A stretch of 37,421 bases of DNA from Gordonia sp. (in: high G+C Gram-positive bacteria) (GCF_020438995.1 NZ_JAGQTN010000184.1:1-37421); one strand, 5' to 3'. Shown: positions 27,018-34,984, numbered from the stretch's first letter. The notes: a model not told the origin generated them from the sequence alone. Numbers and translations: made by a program.

Positions 27018-27171
27018 TCTCACCCGACCCAACGCGTCCCTCGCTCCTGGCGTCGCTTCAGCCTCAGGGATCAAGTAGCGACCGCCCCTTAGTAGGTGCC
27101 TTGGTGGTGGCCTCCTTGATCCCTGAGGCCGTTGCGAGGTACGAGCGAGGGTCACGAAGGGTCCGGTGAGA
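27018..27171. repeat. palindromic REP/MITE-like element 2
   Basis: A left arm (27018-27075) and right arm (27115-27171) are reverse complements around a 39-bp loop. The innermost 15 bp (GCCTCAGGGATCAAG) pair perfectly; the outermost 13 bp (TCTCACCCGACCC against TCTCACCGGACCC) differ at one base; CCTCGCTC is shared between. The element has no open frame. Its right end is exactly where the DUF433-like reading frame loses homology. The half-unit order resembles element 1 at 20114-20218 but with the halves turned inward. Confidence 0.75.
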
Positions 27172-27270
27172 TGAGGCTCCCACCGTCGCGGCAGGGATTC
27201 GTGTGCCGCGGACGCACGGCACGCCTCCCATGATCCGGTGGTTCGCGGTGATCCGTTCCTGCTCAGCCAT
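27064..27270 (-). pseudogene. truncated DUF433 (antitoxin-like) gene
   Basis: The frame starts MAEQERITANHRIMGGVPCVRGTRIPAATV, which is the N-terminal motif of DUF433 proteins (G-x-P-x-x-R-G-T-R-I-P), a winged-helix family commonly paired with a PIN-like toxin. Homology stops at residue 30-33. From codon 34 (27171) the frame is the palindromic element, which also supplies the TGA. Only 30 bp separate the far side of the element from the aminopeptidase stop, so the rest of the gene and any toxin partner are gone. A remaining 68-residue product is possible but unlikely to work. Confidence 0.65.
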
Positions 27271-27318
27271 GTCACGAGTGTAGGTCGGCGTCGCGTGTAC
27301 TGCGATGAGTGCGACCGG

Positions 27319-28200
27319 TCAGTAGGTGCGGGCGTGCTCGCGGACGTCGGAGACGTATTGATAGGAGTGGTTGTAGCGCAGGATGCCCCGGGTCTGGCCG
27401 TCGTCGGTGCGCATGTTGACACCCTCCGAGCACAGGTACTTGGCGGTGGTCAGGGCGGCGTCGTACAGGTTTTGGGGGTCGGCCTTGCCGTCGCCGTTGC
27501 CGTCGGCGGCGAACATCTTCCACGTCGACGGGAGGAACTGCATCGGGCCGACAGCGCGATCGTAGGCGGCGTCGCCGTCGAGGGCGCCGCCGTCGGTGTC
27601 GGTGATGACCTGGTTGCCGGCGAGGGTGCCGTTGAGTGTCGGGCCGTAGATCGGGTTCTTGAGAGTGCCGTCGGCGAAGGCGTCACCCATGTTGGCGTGA
27701 TGGGATTCGACGCGGCCGATACCGCCGATGATGGTCCACGGGATGCCGCAGCCGGGCGTGGTGCGGGCCATCGTGTCGGCGGCGTTCTTGTACGCCTTGT
27801 AGTTGATGACCGGGATCTCGCCGGTCGCGACGGCCGACGGGGTCGACACCGCCGCGGCGGGCTGCGAGGGCGGGATGAAGGCCGGTCCGACCGGCTTGGC
27901 GGCCGGAGTGATGTCGGCGACGCCCTGCACGGGTGGGACGAACGCCGGTCCGACGGACTTGATGGCAGGAGTGATCGCGGCGACGCCCTGGACGGTGGGT
28001 TCGGTGCGATGCTTACCGGGCTTCTGCGCGGTGCTCGCGCCATCGGACGCCTGGTCGGGAGTGGTCGCGTTGGCGAGAGCCTGAATTCCCGGGGCGTGCG
28101 CATCGGCTGCCGCGGCGGTGGCCATCAATCCCCCGGCCACCGGCACCATGGCCGTCACCATCCACTTCGCGTGGTTGCTCGGCTTACTGTGCTTACCCAC
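27319..28200 (-). CDS. secreted lytic transglycosylase (SLT/MltB-like)
   Basis: The 293-residue protein has a signal peptide (about 1-36, ending ADAHA), a Pro/Ala-rich spacer and a lytic transglycosylase domain from about 130: PGCGIPWTIIGGIGRVESHHANMG carries the catalytic Glu165, followed by AVGPMQFLPSTWKMFAADGNGDGKADPQNLYDAALTTAKYLC and GILRYNHSYQYV. It should cut the glycan of peptidoglycan outside the membrane. The spacer holds two 21-residue repeats (70-90 and 91-111, VQGVA-ITPA-K-VGPAF-PP). The GTG start has GGGAAGG 8 bp before it, partly hidden in a leader hairpin. A 32-bp dyad and a CRP-type site lie upstream. GDGNGDGKAD resembles a calcium-binding loop. Confidence 0.88.
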   Translation of the reverse strand: MGKHSKPSNHAKWMVTAMVPVAGGLMATAAAADAHAPGIQALANATTPDQASDGASTAQKPGKHRTEPTVQGVAAITPAIKSVGPAFVPPVQGVADITPAAKPVGPAFIPPSQPAAAVSTPSAVATGEIPVINYKAYKNAADTMARTTPGCGIPWTIIGGIGRVESHHANMGDAFADGTLKNPIYGPTLNGTLAGNQVITDTDGGALDGDAAYDRAVGPMQFLPSTWKMFAADGNGDGKADPQNLYDAALTTAKYLCSEGVNMRTDDGQTRGILRYNHSYQYVSDVREHARTY

Positions 28201-28204
28201 TTCA

Positions 28205-28236
28205 GTCGCCTTCCCGGTTGGATGTTCCGGAGCGAC
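28205..28236 (-). promoter_or_regulatory. possible leader hairpin over the transglycosylase ribosome site
   Basis: On the minus strand GTCGC (28232-28236) can pair with GCGAC (28205-28209), and CCGG (28227-28230) with CCGG (28214-28217), folding the GGGAAGG Shine-Dalgarno into the stem. It is read by eye and could be fortuitous. Confidence 0.3.
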
Positions 28237-28260
28237 GCTACATGAATTCGTACCCGCGGC

Positions 28261-28292
28261 GTTATCACGACGTTACATAACAAGCCGATAAC
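28261..28292. promoter_or_regulatory. 32-bp dyad operator upstream of the transglycosylase
   Basis: The sequence is GTTATC-N5-GTTACATAAC-N5-GATAAC. Outside the two N5 spacers and the central CA every base is symmetric. The four GTTA/TAAC units are 11 bp apart on each side, one helical turn. It lies 60-90 bp before the GTG, where a promoter is expected. The repeated GTTAC/GTAAC core resembles sites described for MtrA, which controls wall hydrolases in this order, but the assignment is inference. Confidence 0.55.
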
Positions 28293-28341
28293 GGAATGGT
28301 GACAGGCCGTTGCCGCAGGTAGGTGACCTGCCCCTCGGATA

Positions 28342-28357
28342 TGTGATTGTCATCACA
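28342..28357. promoter_or_regulatory. CRP/GlxR-type binding site upstream of the transglycosylase
   Basis: TGTGATTGTCATCACA matches TGTGA-N6-TCACA exactly and is almost fully palindromic. It is about 140 bp before the transglycosylase start and about 290 bp before the divergent secreted-protein gene. The rest of the 28358-28642 stretch shows no gene that I can support. Confidence 0.6.
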
Positions 28358-28642
28358 CCTTGTCCCCTGGGTGGGTGACAGGGCTGCCGATGTGGTCGGA
28401 ACGAAGGGTGCGGACTGATCAGGTGCGCCCGGCGATCGAGGCGGCGGACGTCTGGTCCCGTATGTCGGTATTGCCCGGGTCGCGCGCCGCAGTCGGCAAT
28501 AGCGGCATATGAGGCAAATTTCATCCCTAAGGCCGACATCGGTGGTGCGCGATGGCGAATACGCTGCTCAACAGGGTGAACTCGTTGCGTTTCGGCGCGA
28601 CCGGGCCCGTTTGAATCCGTCAGATCGAGGAACGAGGGACCA

Positions 28643-29227
28643 ATGAAACGAATGGTTGCGAGCATTGCCGCAGCGGCGCTGGTCACGTGTGGTGCCGCTG
28701 CGAGCCTGAGTGCCGCGCCAGCGAGCGCGGTCGGAAGCCTGGACATATTCGGAGCACTGCTGACCGGATCGGCCGCTGGGTCGAGCGGCGGGAACGGCTC
28801 ACCCGAACCGGGCGGCCCGCAGTCGAACACCGGACCGTCGAACACCGGACCGTCGAACACCGGCCAGAGGCCTAGCGGTGGGCCGTCGTCCAATGGGGTC
28901 GTTGGAATCGACGTCACGGCGAAGCGGGCAGACGGCGGCTACGCGTATGGTACGAAGATCGGACCGGGTCTCTTCACCCTCTACGATGGCAAGTTCACGC
29001 CTGCAGTCGTGTACAACGCCCGTACCTCGGCCGGGGGTACAAATAGTGCCAACAACTGTCAGATCGAGATTCAGATAACCGGGCCTCAGAACTCCGGAGT
29101 GATCAAAACCGCAGAGTGTAGCGGCACCAAGCACCCGGACCGGATCACAGTCACCGGCACTTACACTGCTACGGTGCTTGACCGGGTCTCTGGTCGCCAG
29201 GGCACGTCCTCGTTCACCATCGAGTAG
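28643..29227 (+). CDS. secreted protein of unknown function with an SNTGP repeat
   Basis: I do not recognise the family. The 194-residue protein has a clear signal peptide (MKRMVASIAAAALVTCG to APASA, cleavage near residue 29), a low-complexity Gly/Ser/Pro/Asn stretch (about 47-85) with three Ser-Asn-Thr-Gly-Pro units, and a C-terminal domain of about 100 residues rich in beta-type sequence (VGIDVTAKRADGGYAYGTKIGPGLFTLYDG to GTYTATVLDRVSGRQGTSSFTIE). Two cysteines in the mature part (NNCQIEIQI, KTAECSG) could form one disulfide. GAGG and GAGGGACC precede the ATG. It stands alone, divergent from the transglycosylase, and ends at a strong terminator. Surface or extracellular location is well supported; function is unknown. 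Confidence 0.75.
   Translation: MKRMVASIAAAALVTCGAAASLSAAPASAVGSLDIFGALLTGSAAGSSGGNGSPEPGGPQSNTGPSNTGPSNTGQRPSGGPSSNGVVGIDVTAKRADGGYAYGTKIGPGLFTLYDGKFTPAVVYNARTSAGGTNSANNCQIEIQITGPQNSGVIKTAECSGTKHPDRITVTGTYTATVLDRVSGRQGTSSFTIE
28823..28867 (+). repeat. 15-bp tandem repeat (three units) in the secreted protein gene
   Basis: The unit tcgaacaccggaccg occurs at 28823-28837 and 28838-28852 without change and at 28853-28867 with three changes. It encodes Ser-Asn-Thr-Gly-Pro. Confidence 0.85.
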
Positions 29228-29248
29228 GTAGTGCGCAACTTTCGTCTC

Positions 29249-29292
29249 AAAAAGGGGTTGGCTCGGGCATATGCCCGAGCCAACCCCTTTTT
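29249..29292. terminator. perfect 44-bp palindromic bidirectional terminator
   Basis: Twenty-two bases pair without mismatch and without a true loop: an A5 tract, GGGGTTGGCTCGGGCAT, then the reverse complement ending in T5. It is the only classical U-tract terminator I see in the window. It insulates clpC from the secreted-protein gene in both directions. Confidence 0.93.
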
Positions 29293-29433
29293 GGCAGATT
29301 CTGGTCGTTTCGCTCACGGCGTACTCAGGCCGGAATGGTGCCCTGTTGACGCTGGTTGTGCAGGTCAGGGCGCTGCGAGCTGATGCTCGTGGCGCGGCCG
29401 GAAGGGACATTAACTGCAGGTGGGCGGACATCG

Positions 29434-29447
29434 ACCACTACAGTGGT
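29434..29447. promoter_or_regulatory. palindrome in the clpC leader region
   Basis: ACCACTACAGTGGT is a perfect 6+2+6 inverted repeat, 104 bp before the clpC ATG. TACAGT inside it could be a -10 box. The region 29293-29551 otherwise shows no gene. I found no convincing ClgR site by eye. Confidence 0.3.
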
Positions 29448-29551
29448 ACGCAGACTGGTCGCACCGGTGACGAGACCGTCATCTGCCGGTTCCGGGTGGC
29501 ACGCCCGGGACCCCGGTGGCGACGGGTGGAAAAGATACGTGAGGGAGAACA

Positions 29552-32089
29552 ATGTTCGAACGGTTCACCGACCGCGCACGCCGGGTTGTGGTTCTGGCCC
29601 AAGAAGAAGCGCGGATGCTCAACCACAACTACATCGGCACCGAGCACATCCTCCTGGGTCTGATCCACGAGGGTGAGGGTGTCGCCGCCAAGGCGCTCGA
29701 ATCGCTGGGTATCTCGCTGGAAGGCGTGCGGAGCCAGGTCGAGGAGATCATCGGCCAGGGCCAGCAGGCCCCGTCCGGCCACATCCCGTTCACGCCGCGC
29801 GCCAAGAAGGTGCTGGAGCTGTCGCTGCGCGAGGCACTGCAGCTCGGCCACAACTACATCGGCACCGAGCACATCCTGCTCGGCCTCATCCGTGAGGGCG
29901 AGGGTGTTGCGGCGCAGGTGCTGGTCAAACTGGGTGCCGACCTCAACCGGGTCCGTCAGCAGGTCATCCAGCTGCTCTCGGGCTATCAGGGCAAGGAGCC
30001 GCAGGAAGCCGGCACCGGTGGTCGCAGTAGCGAATCCGGCACCCCGTCGACGTCGCTGGTCCTGGATCAGTTCGGCCGCAACCTCACCGCCGCCGCCTCC
30101 GAGGGCAAGCTCGATCCAGTCATCGGCCGTGAAAAAGAGATCGAGCGCGTCATGCAGGTGCTCAGCCGCCGCACCAAGAACAACCCGGTGCTGATCGGCG
30201 AGCCCGGTGTCGGCAAGACCGCCGTCGTAGAGGGCCTTGCGCAGGCCATCGTCAACGGCAAGGTGCCCGAGACCCTCAAGGACAAGCAGCTCTACACCCT
30301 CGACCTCGGTTCGCTGGTCGCCGGCAGCCGCTACCGCGGTGACTTCGAGGAACGCCTCAAGAAGGTGCTCAAGGAGATCAACACCCGCGGCGACATCATC
30401 CTGTTCATCGACGAACTGCACACCCTCGTCGGCGCGGGCGCCGCCGAAGGCGCCATCGACGCTGCCAGCATCCTCAAGCCGAAGCTGGCCCGCGGTGAGC
30501 TGCAGACCATCGGCGCCACCACCCTCGACGAGTACCGCAAGTACATCGAGAAGGACGCCGCCCTCGAACGCCGCTTCCAGCCCGTGCAGGTGGGCGAGCC
30601 GTCCGTCGAGCACACCATCGAGATCCTCAAAGGTCTGCGCGACCGCTACGAGGCGCACCACCGCGTCTCCATTACCGACGGCGCGCTCGTGGCCGCGGCC
30701 ACCCTGGCCGACCGCTACATCAACGACCGCTTCCTGCCGGACAAGGCGATCGACCTCATCGACGAGGCCGGCGCCCGCATGCGCATCCGCCGGATGACCG
30801 CGCCGCCGGACCTGCGCGAGTTCGATGAGCGGATCGCCGATGCTCGCAAGGAGAAGGAATCGGCGATCGACGCCCAGGACTTCGAGAAGGCCGCGAGCCT
30901 GCGCGACAAGGAGAAGACCCTCGTCGCCGAGCGTGCTGAGCGTGAAAAGCAGTGGCGCAGTGGCGATATGGACGTCGTGGCCGAGGTCGACGACGAGCAG
31001 ATCGCCGAGGTCCTGGGCAACTGGACCGGCATCCCGGTGTTCAAGCTCACCGAGGAGGAGACCACCCGGCTGCTGCGTATGGAGGACGAGCTGCACCGGC
31101 GGATCATCGGCCAGGAGGACGCCGTCAAGGCCGTCTCCAAGGCCATCCGCCGCACCCGCGCGGGTCTGAAGGATCCGAAGCGGCCGTCGGGCTCGTTCAT
31201 CTTCGCCGGCCCGTCCGGTGTCGGAAAGACCGAGCTGTCCAAGGCGCTGGCCAACTTCCTGTTCGGCGACGACGACGCGCTCATCCAGATCGACATGGGC
31301 GAGTTCCACGACCGGTTCACCGCATCGCGCCTGTTCGGTGCCCCTCCCGGCTACGTCGGCTACGAGGAGGGCGGCCAGCTCACCGAGAAGGTGCGCCGCA
31401 AGCCGTTCTCGGTGGTCCTGTTCGACGAGATCGAGAAGGCGCACTCGGAGATCTACAACACGCTGCTGCAGGTCCTCGAGGACGGCCGCCTCACCGACGG
31501 TCAGGGTCGCACGGTCGACTTCAAGAACACTGTGCTCATTTTCACATCGAACCTGGGTACCAGCGACATCTCGAAGGCCGTCGGCCTGGGCTTCACCAAG
31601 TCCGACGACTCCAAGTCGAACTACGAGCGGATGAAGCTCAAGGTCAACGACGAGCTCAAGAAGCACTTCCGGCCCGAGTTCCTCAACCGTATCGACGACG
31701 TCATCGTCTTCCATCAGCTGACGCAGGACGAGATCATCCAGATGGTCGACCTGATGATCGGCCGGGTCGAGACCCAGATGAAGAACAAGGACATGGCCCT
31801 CGAACTCACCGACAAGGCGAAGTCGCTGCTGGCCAAGCGTGGTTTCGACCCGGTGCTCGGCGCCCGGCCGCTGCGCCGGACCATCCAGCGCGAGATCGAG
31901 GACCAGCTGTCGGAGAAGATCCTCTTCGGCGAACTGACCGCAGGTCAGATCGTGCTGGTCGACGTCGAGAACTGGGACGGCGAGGGCGACGGCGAGAACG
32001 CGAAGTTCACCTTCGCCGGATCGGACAAGCCGCGCGCCCTGCCGGACGCGCCCGTCGAACTGACCAAGGCCGCCGACGAAGCGAGCTGA
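29552..32089 (+). CDS. clpC: ATP-dependent Clp protease ATP-binding subunit ClpC
   Basis: ClpC unfolds proteins and feeds them to the ClpP protease. The 845-residue protein has two N-terminal Clp-N repeats (about 3-142, each with [14 protein letters not shown]), Walker A1 GEPGVGKT (216-223) and Walker B1 ILFIDE (283-288), a middle domain with a UVR motif ([28 protein letters not shown]), Walker A2 GPSGVGKT (about 552) and [17 protein letters not shown] carries the LGF-type loop that docks on ClpP. GAGGGAGAAC precedes the ATG. In mycobacteria clpC1 lies next to lsr2; here the upstream neighbour is a secreted protein behind a strong terminator. Confidence 0.97.
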   Translation: MFERFTDRARRVVVLAQEEARMLNHNYIGTEHILLGLIHEGEGVAAKALESLGISLEGVRSQVEEIIGQGQQAPSGHIPFTPRAKKVLELSLREALQLGHNYIGTEHILLGLIREGEGVAAQVLVKLGADLNRVRQQVIQLLSGYQGKEPQEAGTGGRSSESGTPSTSLVLDQFGRNLTAAASEGKLDPVIGREKEIERVMQVLSRRTKNNPVLIGEPGVGKTAVVEGLAQAIVNGKVPETLKDKQLYTLDLGSLVAGSRYRGDFEERLKKVLKEINTRGDIILFIDELHTLVGAGAAEGAIDAASILKPKLARGELQTIGATTLDEYRKYIEKDAALERRFQPVQVGEPSVEHTIEILKGLRDRYEAHHRVSITDGALVAAATLADRYINDRFLPDKAIDLIDEAGARMRIRRMTAPPDLREFDERIADARKEKESAIDAQDFEKAASLRDKEKTLVAERAEREKQWRSGDMDVVAEVDDEQIAEVLGNWTGIPVFKLTEEETTRLLRMEDELHRRIIGQEDAVKAVSKAIRRTRAGLKDPKRPSGSFIFAGPSGVGKTELSKALANFLFGDDDALIQIDMGEFHDRFTASRLFGAPPGYVGYEEGGQLTEKVRRKPFSVVLFDEIEKAHSEIYNTLLQVLEDGRLTDGQGRTVDFKNTVLIFTSNLGTSDISKAVGLGFTKSDDSKSNYERMKLKVNDELKKHFRPEFLNRIDDVIVFHQLTQDEIIQMVDLMIGRVETQMKNKDMALELTDKAKSLLAKRGFDPVLGARPLRRTIQREIEDQLSEKILFGELTAGQIVLVDVENWDGEGDGENAKFTFAGSDKPRALPDAPVELTKAADEAS

Positions 32090-32122
32090 CAGCTCGGCAA
32101 GGCATAATAGATCGCAACGCCC

Positions 32123-32152
32123 GTGACGCCACCGTGACAACGGTGGCGTCAC
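32123..32152 (+). terminator. hairpin terminator after clpC
   Basis: GTGACGCCACCG and CGGTGGCGTCAC pair perfectly around a 6-base loop. It lies 34 bp after the clpC stop. There is no U-tract. Confidence 0.65.
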
Positions 32153-32178
32153 CGTTGTGGAAGGAGGTAGCTCACAAG

Positions 32179-33153
32179 GTGAGAGCTCAGCTATTCGAAA
32201 CTCTGACGGTGCTACGTCCGTTCCGTGACCAGATCCGCGCCACCGTGGTCGCCGCGACTGCCCTCGCGACCGCAGCTGTCGTCACCACGGGTGTGGTAAT
32301 CGTGGAGAAGAGCACACCCGAGGTCAAGGCGGCATCCAACTCACAGGAGTCCGCGCGCGTATACGTGGCGCTGGGCAGTTCGTATGCGGCCGGTCCCGGG
32401 CCGCGCAGGCTCGTGATCGGGCCATGTCTGCGAACCAAGAACAACTACCCCAATCAGGTCGCCGAGACGCTCGGGATGAAGCTCATCGACGCCACCTGCT
32501 CGGGCGCCACGACGCGCAACATCCTCGATGTGCCGCAGCGGGCGTTCGGTGGCCGGCCGCAGATCGACGAAGTGCCCTCGGACGCCGACGTCATCACCAT
32601 CACCACCGGCGGCAACGACATCGACTACGTGAGCAGGCTCATCCTCGATGGCTGCGGAAACGTGCTGCCGGACTTCCTCAAGCACTCGCCGATCCGCAGT
32701 TGCCGGGTCGGTCGGGACCCGTTCCCCGAGCCGGGCAGGTCGGCGTACCTGGAGGTGGAGCGATCGATGGTGGCGGTGATCGACGCGGTCCGGCTGCGCG
32801 CGCCCCATGCCAAGATCCTGCTGGTGGACTATCCGCCGGTCGTCGAGGCCGGTAAACCGTCGTGTGCGCGGTTGCCGTTGCAGCCCGAGCAGGTGGCCCA
32901 GACCGTCCGCATCTTCAACGGGCTGGCCGAGGCCACCGCTCGTGCCGCGCAGACCACCGGGGTCACCCTTGTGGAGGCGTCGCGCGCGGGCGCTCAGCAC
33001 ACGGTGTGCTCCCCGACGCCGTGGGTGACCGGCTTCACCCCGCCCGTGCCCTATCACCCGTCGGAAGCCGGTAAGACGGGTGTGGCTGATCTGGTCATCG
33101 ACACACTCCGGCCGAGCCGCGCCCAGCAAGCCGGCAGCCGTACCGGCGCCTGA
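32179..33153 (+). CDS. exported SGNH/GDSL-family hydrolase
   Basis: The 324-residue protein has an N-terminal membrane helix or uncleaved signal (about 21-42) and an SGNH hydrolase domain. Block I is YVALGSSYAAGPG, where Gly-Ser-Ser-Tyr replaces Gly-Asp-Ser-Leu and Ser68 is the likely nucleophile; block III is TTGGNDI; block V is YHPSEAGK with His293. Such enzymes are esterases or lipases acting on acylated sugars or lipids. The GTG at 32179 is preceded by AAGGAGG at 32161-32167. The open frame extends far back into clpC, but that part is an overlapping frame. It stands alone between two hairpin terminators. Confidence 0.85.
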   Translation: MRAQLFETLTVLRPFRDQIRATVVAATALATAAVVTTGVVIVEKSTPEVKAASNSQESARVYVALGSSYAAGPGPRRLVIGPCLRTKNNYPNQVAETLGMKLIDATCSGATTRNILDVPQRAFGGRPQIDEVPSDADVITITTGGNDIDYVSRLILDGCGNVLPDFLKHSPIRSCRVGRDPFPEPGRSAYLEVERSMVAVIDAVRLRAPHAKILLVDYPPVVEAGKPSCARLPLQPEQVAQTVRIFNGLAEATARAAQTTGVTLVEASRAGAQHTVCSPTPWVTGFTPPVPYHPSEAGKTGVADLVIDTLRPSRAQQAGSRTGA

Positions 33154-33170
33154 TCCTTCCTGGCACCAGA

Positions 33171-33216
33171 AACGCACCGGGCCGGTCTCGTCTTATCGAG
33201 ACCGGCCCGGTGCGTT
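33171..33216. terminator. 20-bp-stem bidirectional terminator
   Basis: AACGCACCGGGCCGGTCTCG pairs perfectly with its complement on the far side of a 6-base loop (tcttat). It lies between the stops of the convergent hydrolase and acyltransferase genes and can serve both strands. Confidence 0.85.
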
Positions 33217-33244
33217 GTCAGACAGTGGATAGGGGAGACACGCC

Positions 33245-34711
33245 CTAAACGATCGCGCCCTCTTCGACGGCCGCGCGGCGTCGCTTGTAAGCGACGACCC
33301 CGGCGGAGATGAGCAGCAGTAGACCGGTACTCGTGATCAGCTGGCCGACCACCATCTCGAAGCCGTAGCGCAGGACCAGGCCGACTGCGATCGCGCCGAC
33401 CGCAACGGCCGCACTGCGCACCTCGTTCTGCTCACGCCAGTCGATGGTGCTGCGGCCGGTGGTGATGAGGCTGATCGGGCTGCGGCGCAGCACTTCGACG
33501 ACGAACACGGTCAGCGTGCAGGTCACGATGTAGGTCAGGAAGATCTTGGGCCACAGCGGGCCGTCGGGATGCTTACGCAGGAAGTTCATCAACTCGGCCA
33601 GGGCGAGCGCATGCGCCAGGTAGATGCCGTAGGACCGGTCGGCGGCCTTCGCCATGAACTTGTCGGCCAGTGAACCCTTGGACCGGCGTTCCTGCCAAAC
33701 GGTGCCCAGGCAGTACAGGATCACGATGATCGAGATGAACGCGGCGACGTTGTAGATGGAGAACACGTTGGTGGCGCGGAACATACGGTCGAACGCGGGA
33801 CCGTTCATGACATTGCCGAGGCCACCGTGGTAAGCGGCGGTGTACCACCACAGTGTGCACCCGACGACGACGAGAGCGCCGGAGATGAGCTGGAGACGCC
33901 AGCGGATCATGAACGCCTGGAACGCCTCCAGGTGCATGGCCGCGACGGCGCCGGAGAGTATGAAGAACTGGTATGGCAGCAGGGTGATCGTGAGATGGCT
34001 CCACAATGTGCCGGGCAGTCCGGACGCGAAGAACTCCAGCGGTGGCAGCATCATCCGCCAGATCAGCCAGGCGTGGAAGGCGAAGCTGATCGCGAGCAGG
34101 TAGCGGTGGTATCCCCAGGTGCGTTTGAGCACCCATAGGACTGCCGGGAACACCAGGTAGATCTGCATGCTCACCGACATGAAGTACATGTGGTAGAACG
34201 CGTGACCGGTGATCAGGTCGTAGGCGATGCTCTTGAGGGCGATACCGATGCTGTGCCAACTGTTGAAGATGTCGGTGAGCGCGTCGATGCCGCCGCGCCG
34301 GTAGCGCGTGTAGCCCCAGTAGAACAGGCTCCACACCAGGAACGGCAGACCGATCAGCTTGTAGCGGCGCCGCCAGTAGTCGACCGGTTTCAGTTCGCGG
34401 TCGCGGTACTGGTAGGTCTGCACGAAGCCGGTGAGCGCGAAGAACGAATACCGCGTGTAGCGGCACAGGAGGCCGACGCCGCCGGCGACTACGGCGGTGG
34501 CCGACATGAGGCCGAGGATGACGTGGTCGAAGATGACCGCGGCGAACGTGACCAGCCGGACGAGGTCGATCTGATAGAGATGACCATTCCGCTTCGGCTT
34601 GGCGACGACGGGGCCACCGTCCGGGCCCGTCGACACCGGGTCGGGTACCGGCGTCGCCGATGCGGGGTCCTGGGGCTGTGTGGTCGTATCCACGCCGGTC
34701 TTCGCCCGCAT
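33245..34711 (-). CDS. acyltransferase family 3 integral membrane protein
   Basis: The 488-residue protein is a multi-pass acyltransferase-3 (OafA-like) enzyme, a family that acetylates or acylates surface sugars. It starts its membrane part with LYQIDLVRLVTFAAVIFDHV, the usual first helix with Arg and His, followed by about ten helices, including YSFFALTGFVQTYQYRDRELKPVDYWRRRYKLIGLPFLVWSLFYWGYTRY. The first 40 residues are a Pro/Thr-rich cytoplasmic tail. I chose the ATG at 34711 because GGAGGAA lies 9 bp before it; in-frame ATGs at 34729 and 34765 are alternatives. It is a single-gene unit. The substrate is unknown. Confidence 0.83.
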   Translation of the reverse strand: MRAKTGVDTTTQPQDPASATPVPDPVSTGPDGGPVVAKPKRNGHLYQIDLVRLVTFAAVIFDHVILGLMSATAVVAGGVGLLCRYTRYSFFALTGFVQTYQYRDRELKPVDYWRRRYKLIGLPFLVWSLFYWGYTRYRRGGIDALTDIFNSWHSIGIALKSIAYDLITGHAFYHMYFMSVSMQIYLVFPAVLWVLKRTWGYHRYLLAISFAFHAWLIWRMMLPPLEFFASGLPGTLWSHLTITLLPYQFFILSGAVAAMHLEAFQAFMIRWRLQLISGALVVVGCTLWWYTAAYHGGLGNVMNGPAFDRMFRATNVFSIYNVAAFISIIVILYCLGTVWQERRSKGSLADKFMAKAADRSYGIYLAHALALAELMNFLRKHPDGPLWPKIFLTYIVTCTLTVFVVEVLRRSPISLITTGRSTIDWREQNEVRSAAVAVGAIAVGLVLRYGFEMVVGQLITSTGLLLLISAGVVAYKRRRAAVEEGAIV

Positions 34712-34896
34712 GGACGTGCGTTCCTCCATGGTGATGGGGGCCTCCGTCTCGCCTCGGCCGTGCATTGAACTCGAGCGGCCGATTGTGCTGATCGTGGGCA
34801 AGGCTACCCGCACTTACGCCGGGGGCGTGCTTCGCCCGCCCCGTGAGCCCCGATTGTGGCGTTCAACCGCACGGGCTACACCGGGATGCAGGCGGG

Positions 34897-34984
34897 GCAA
34901 TCACATCAGTCAGGCAGAGCAATGACATCAGGCAGGCAGAGCAATGACATCAGTCAGGCAGAGCAATCACATCAGGCAGGCAGA
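34897..34984. repeat. four tandem 22-bp repeats at the end of the DUF305 gene
   Basis: Four uninterrupted units (34897-34918, 34919-34940, 34941-34962, 34963-34984) have the form gcaatSacatcagKcaggcaga; they differ at only two positions, and the four units show all four combinations (C/T, G/G, G/T, C/G). The last unit contains the stop and final codons of the DUF305 gene. Confidence 0.92.

Noticed and set aside
27076-27114. Transposase or other coding sequence in the palindromic elements
   Set aside because: The loops are 39 bp and about 11 bp, too short to code; the elements must be non-autonomous.
28201-28341. A ydaO-type (cyclic di-AMP) riboswitch before the transglycosylase, as known for some wall-hydrolase genes
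   Set aside because: The conserved GGGGUGAAUC-like and UAGGUAGGGC-like blocks are not present in order; only a small hairpin over the ribosome site is visible.
29438-32152. A 904-codon open frame on the minus strand across clpC
   Set aside because: It mirrors clpC; high-GC codon bias leaves the antisense frame open. Its sequence is compositionally odd and matches no family, while the plus strand is a full ClpC.
30952-32178. Extension of the SGNH hydrolase frame back into clpC
   Set aside because: The region codes for ClpC in another frame, and a perfect ribosome site precedes the GTG at 32179.
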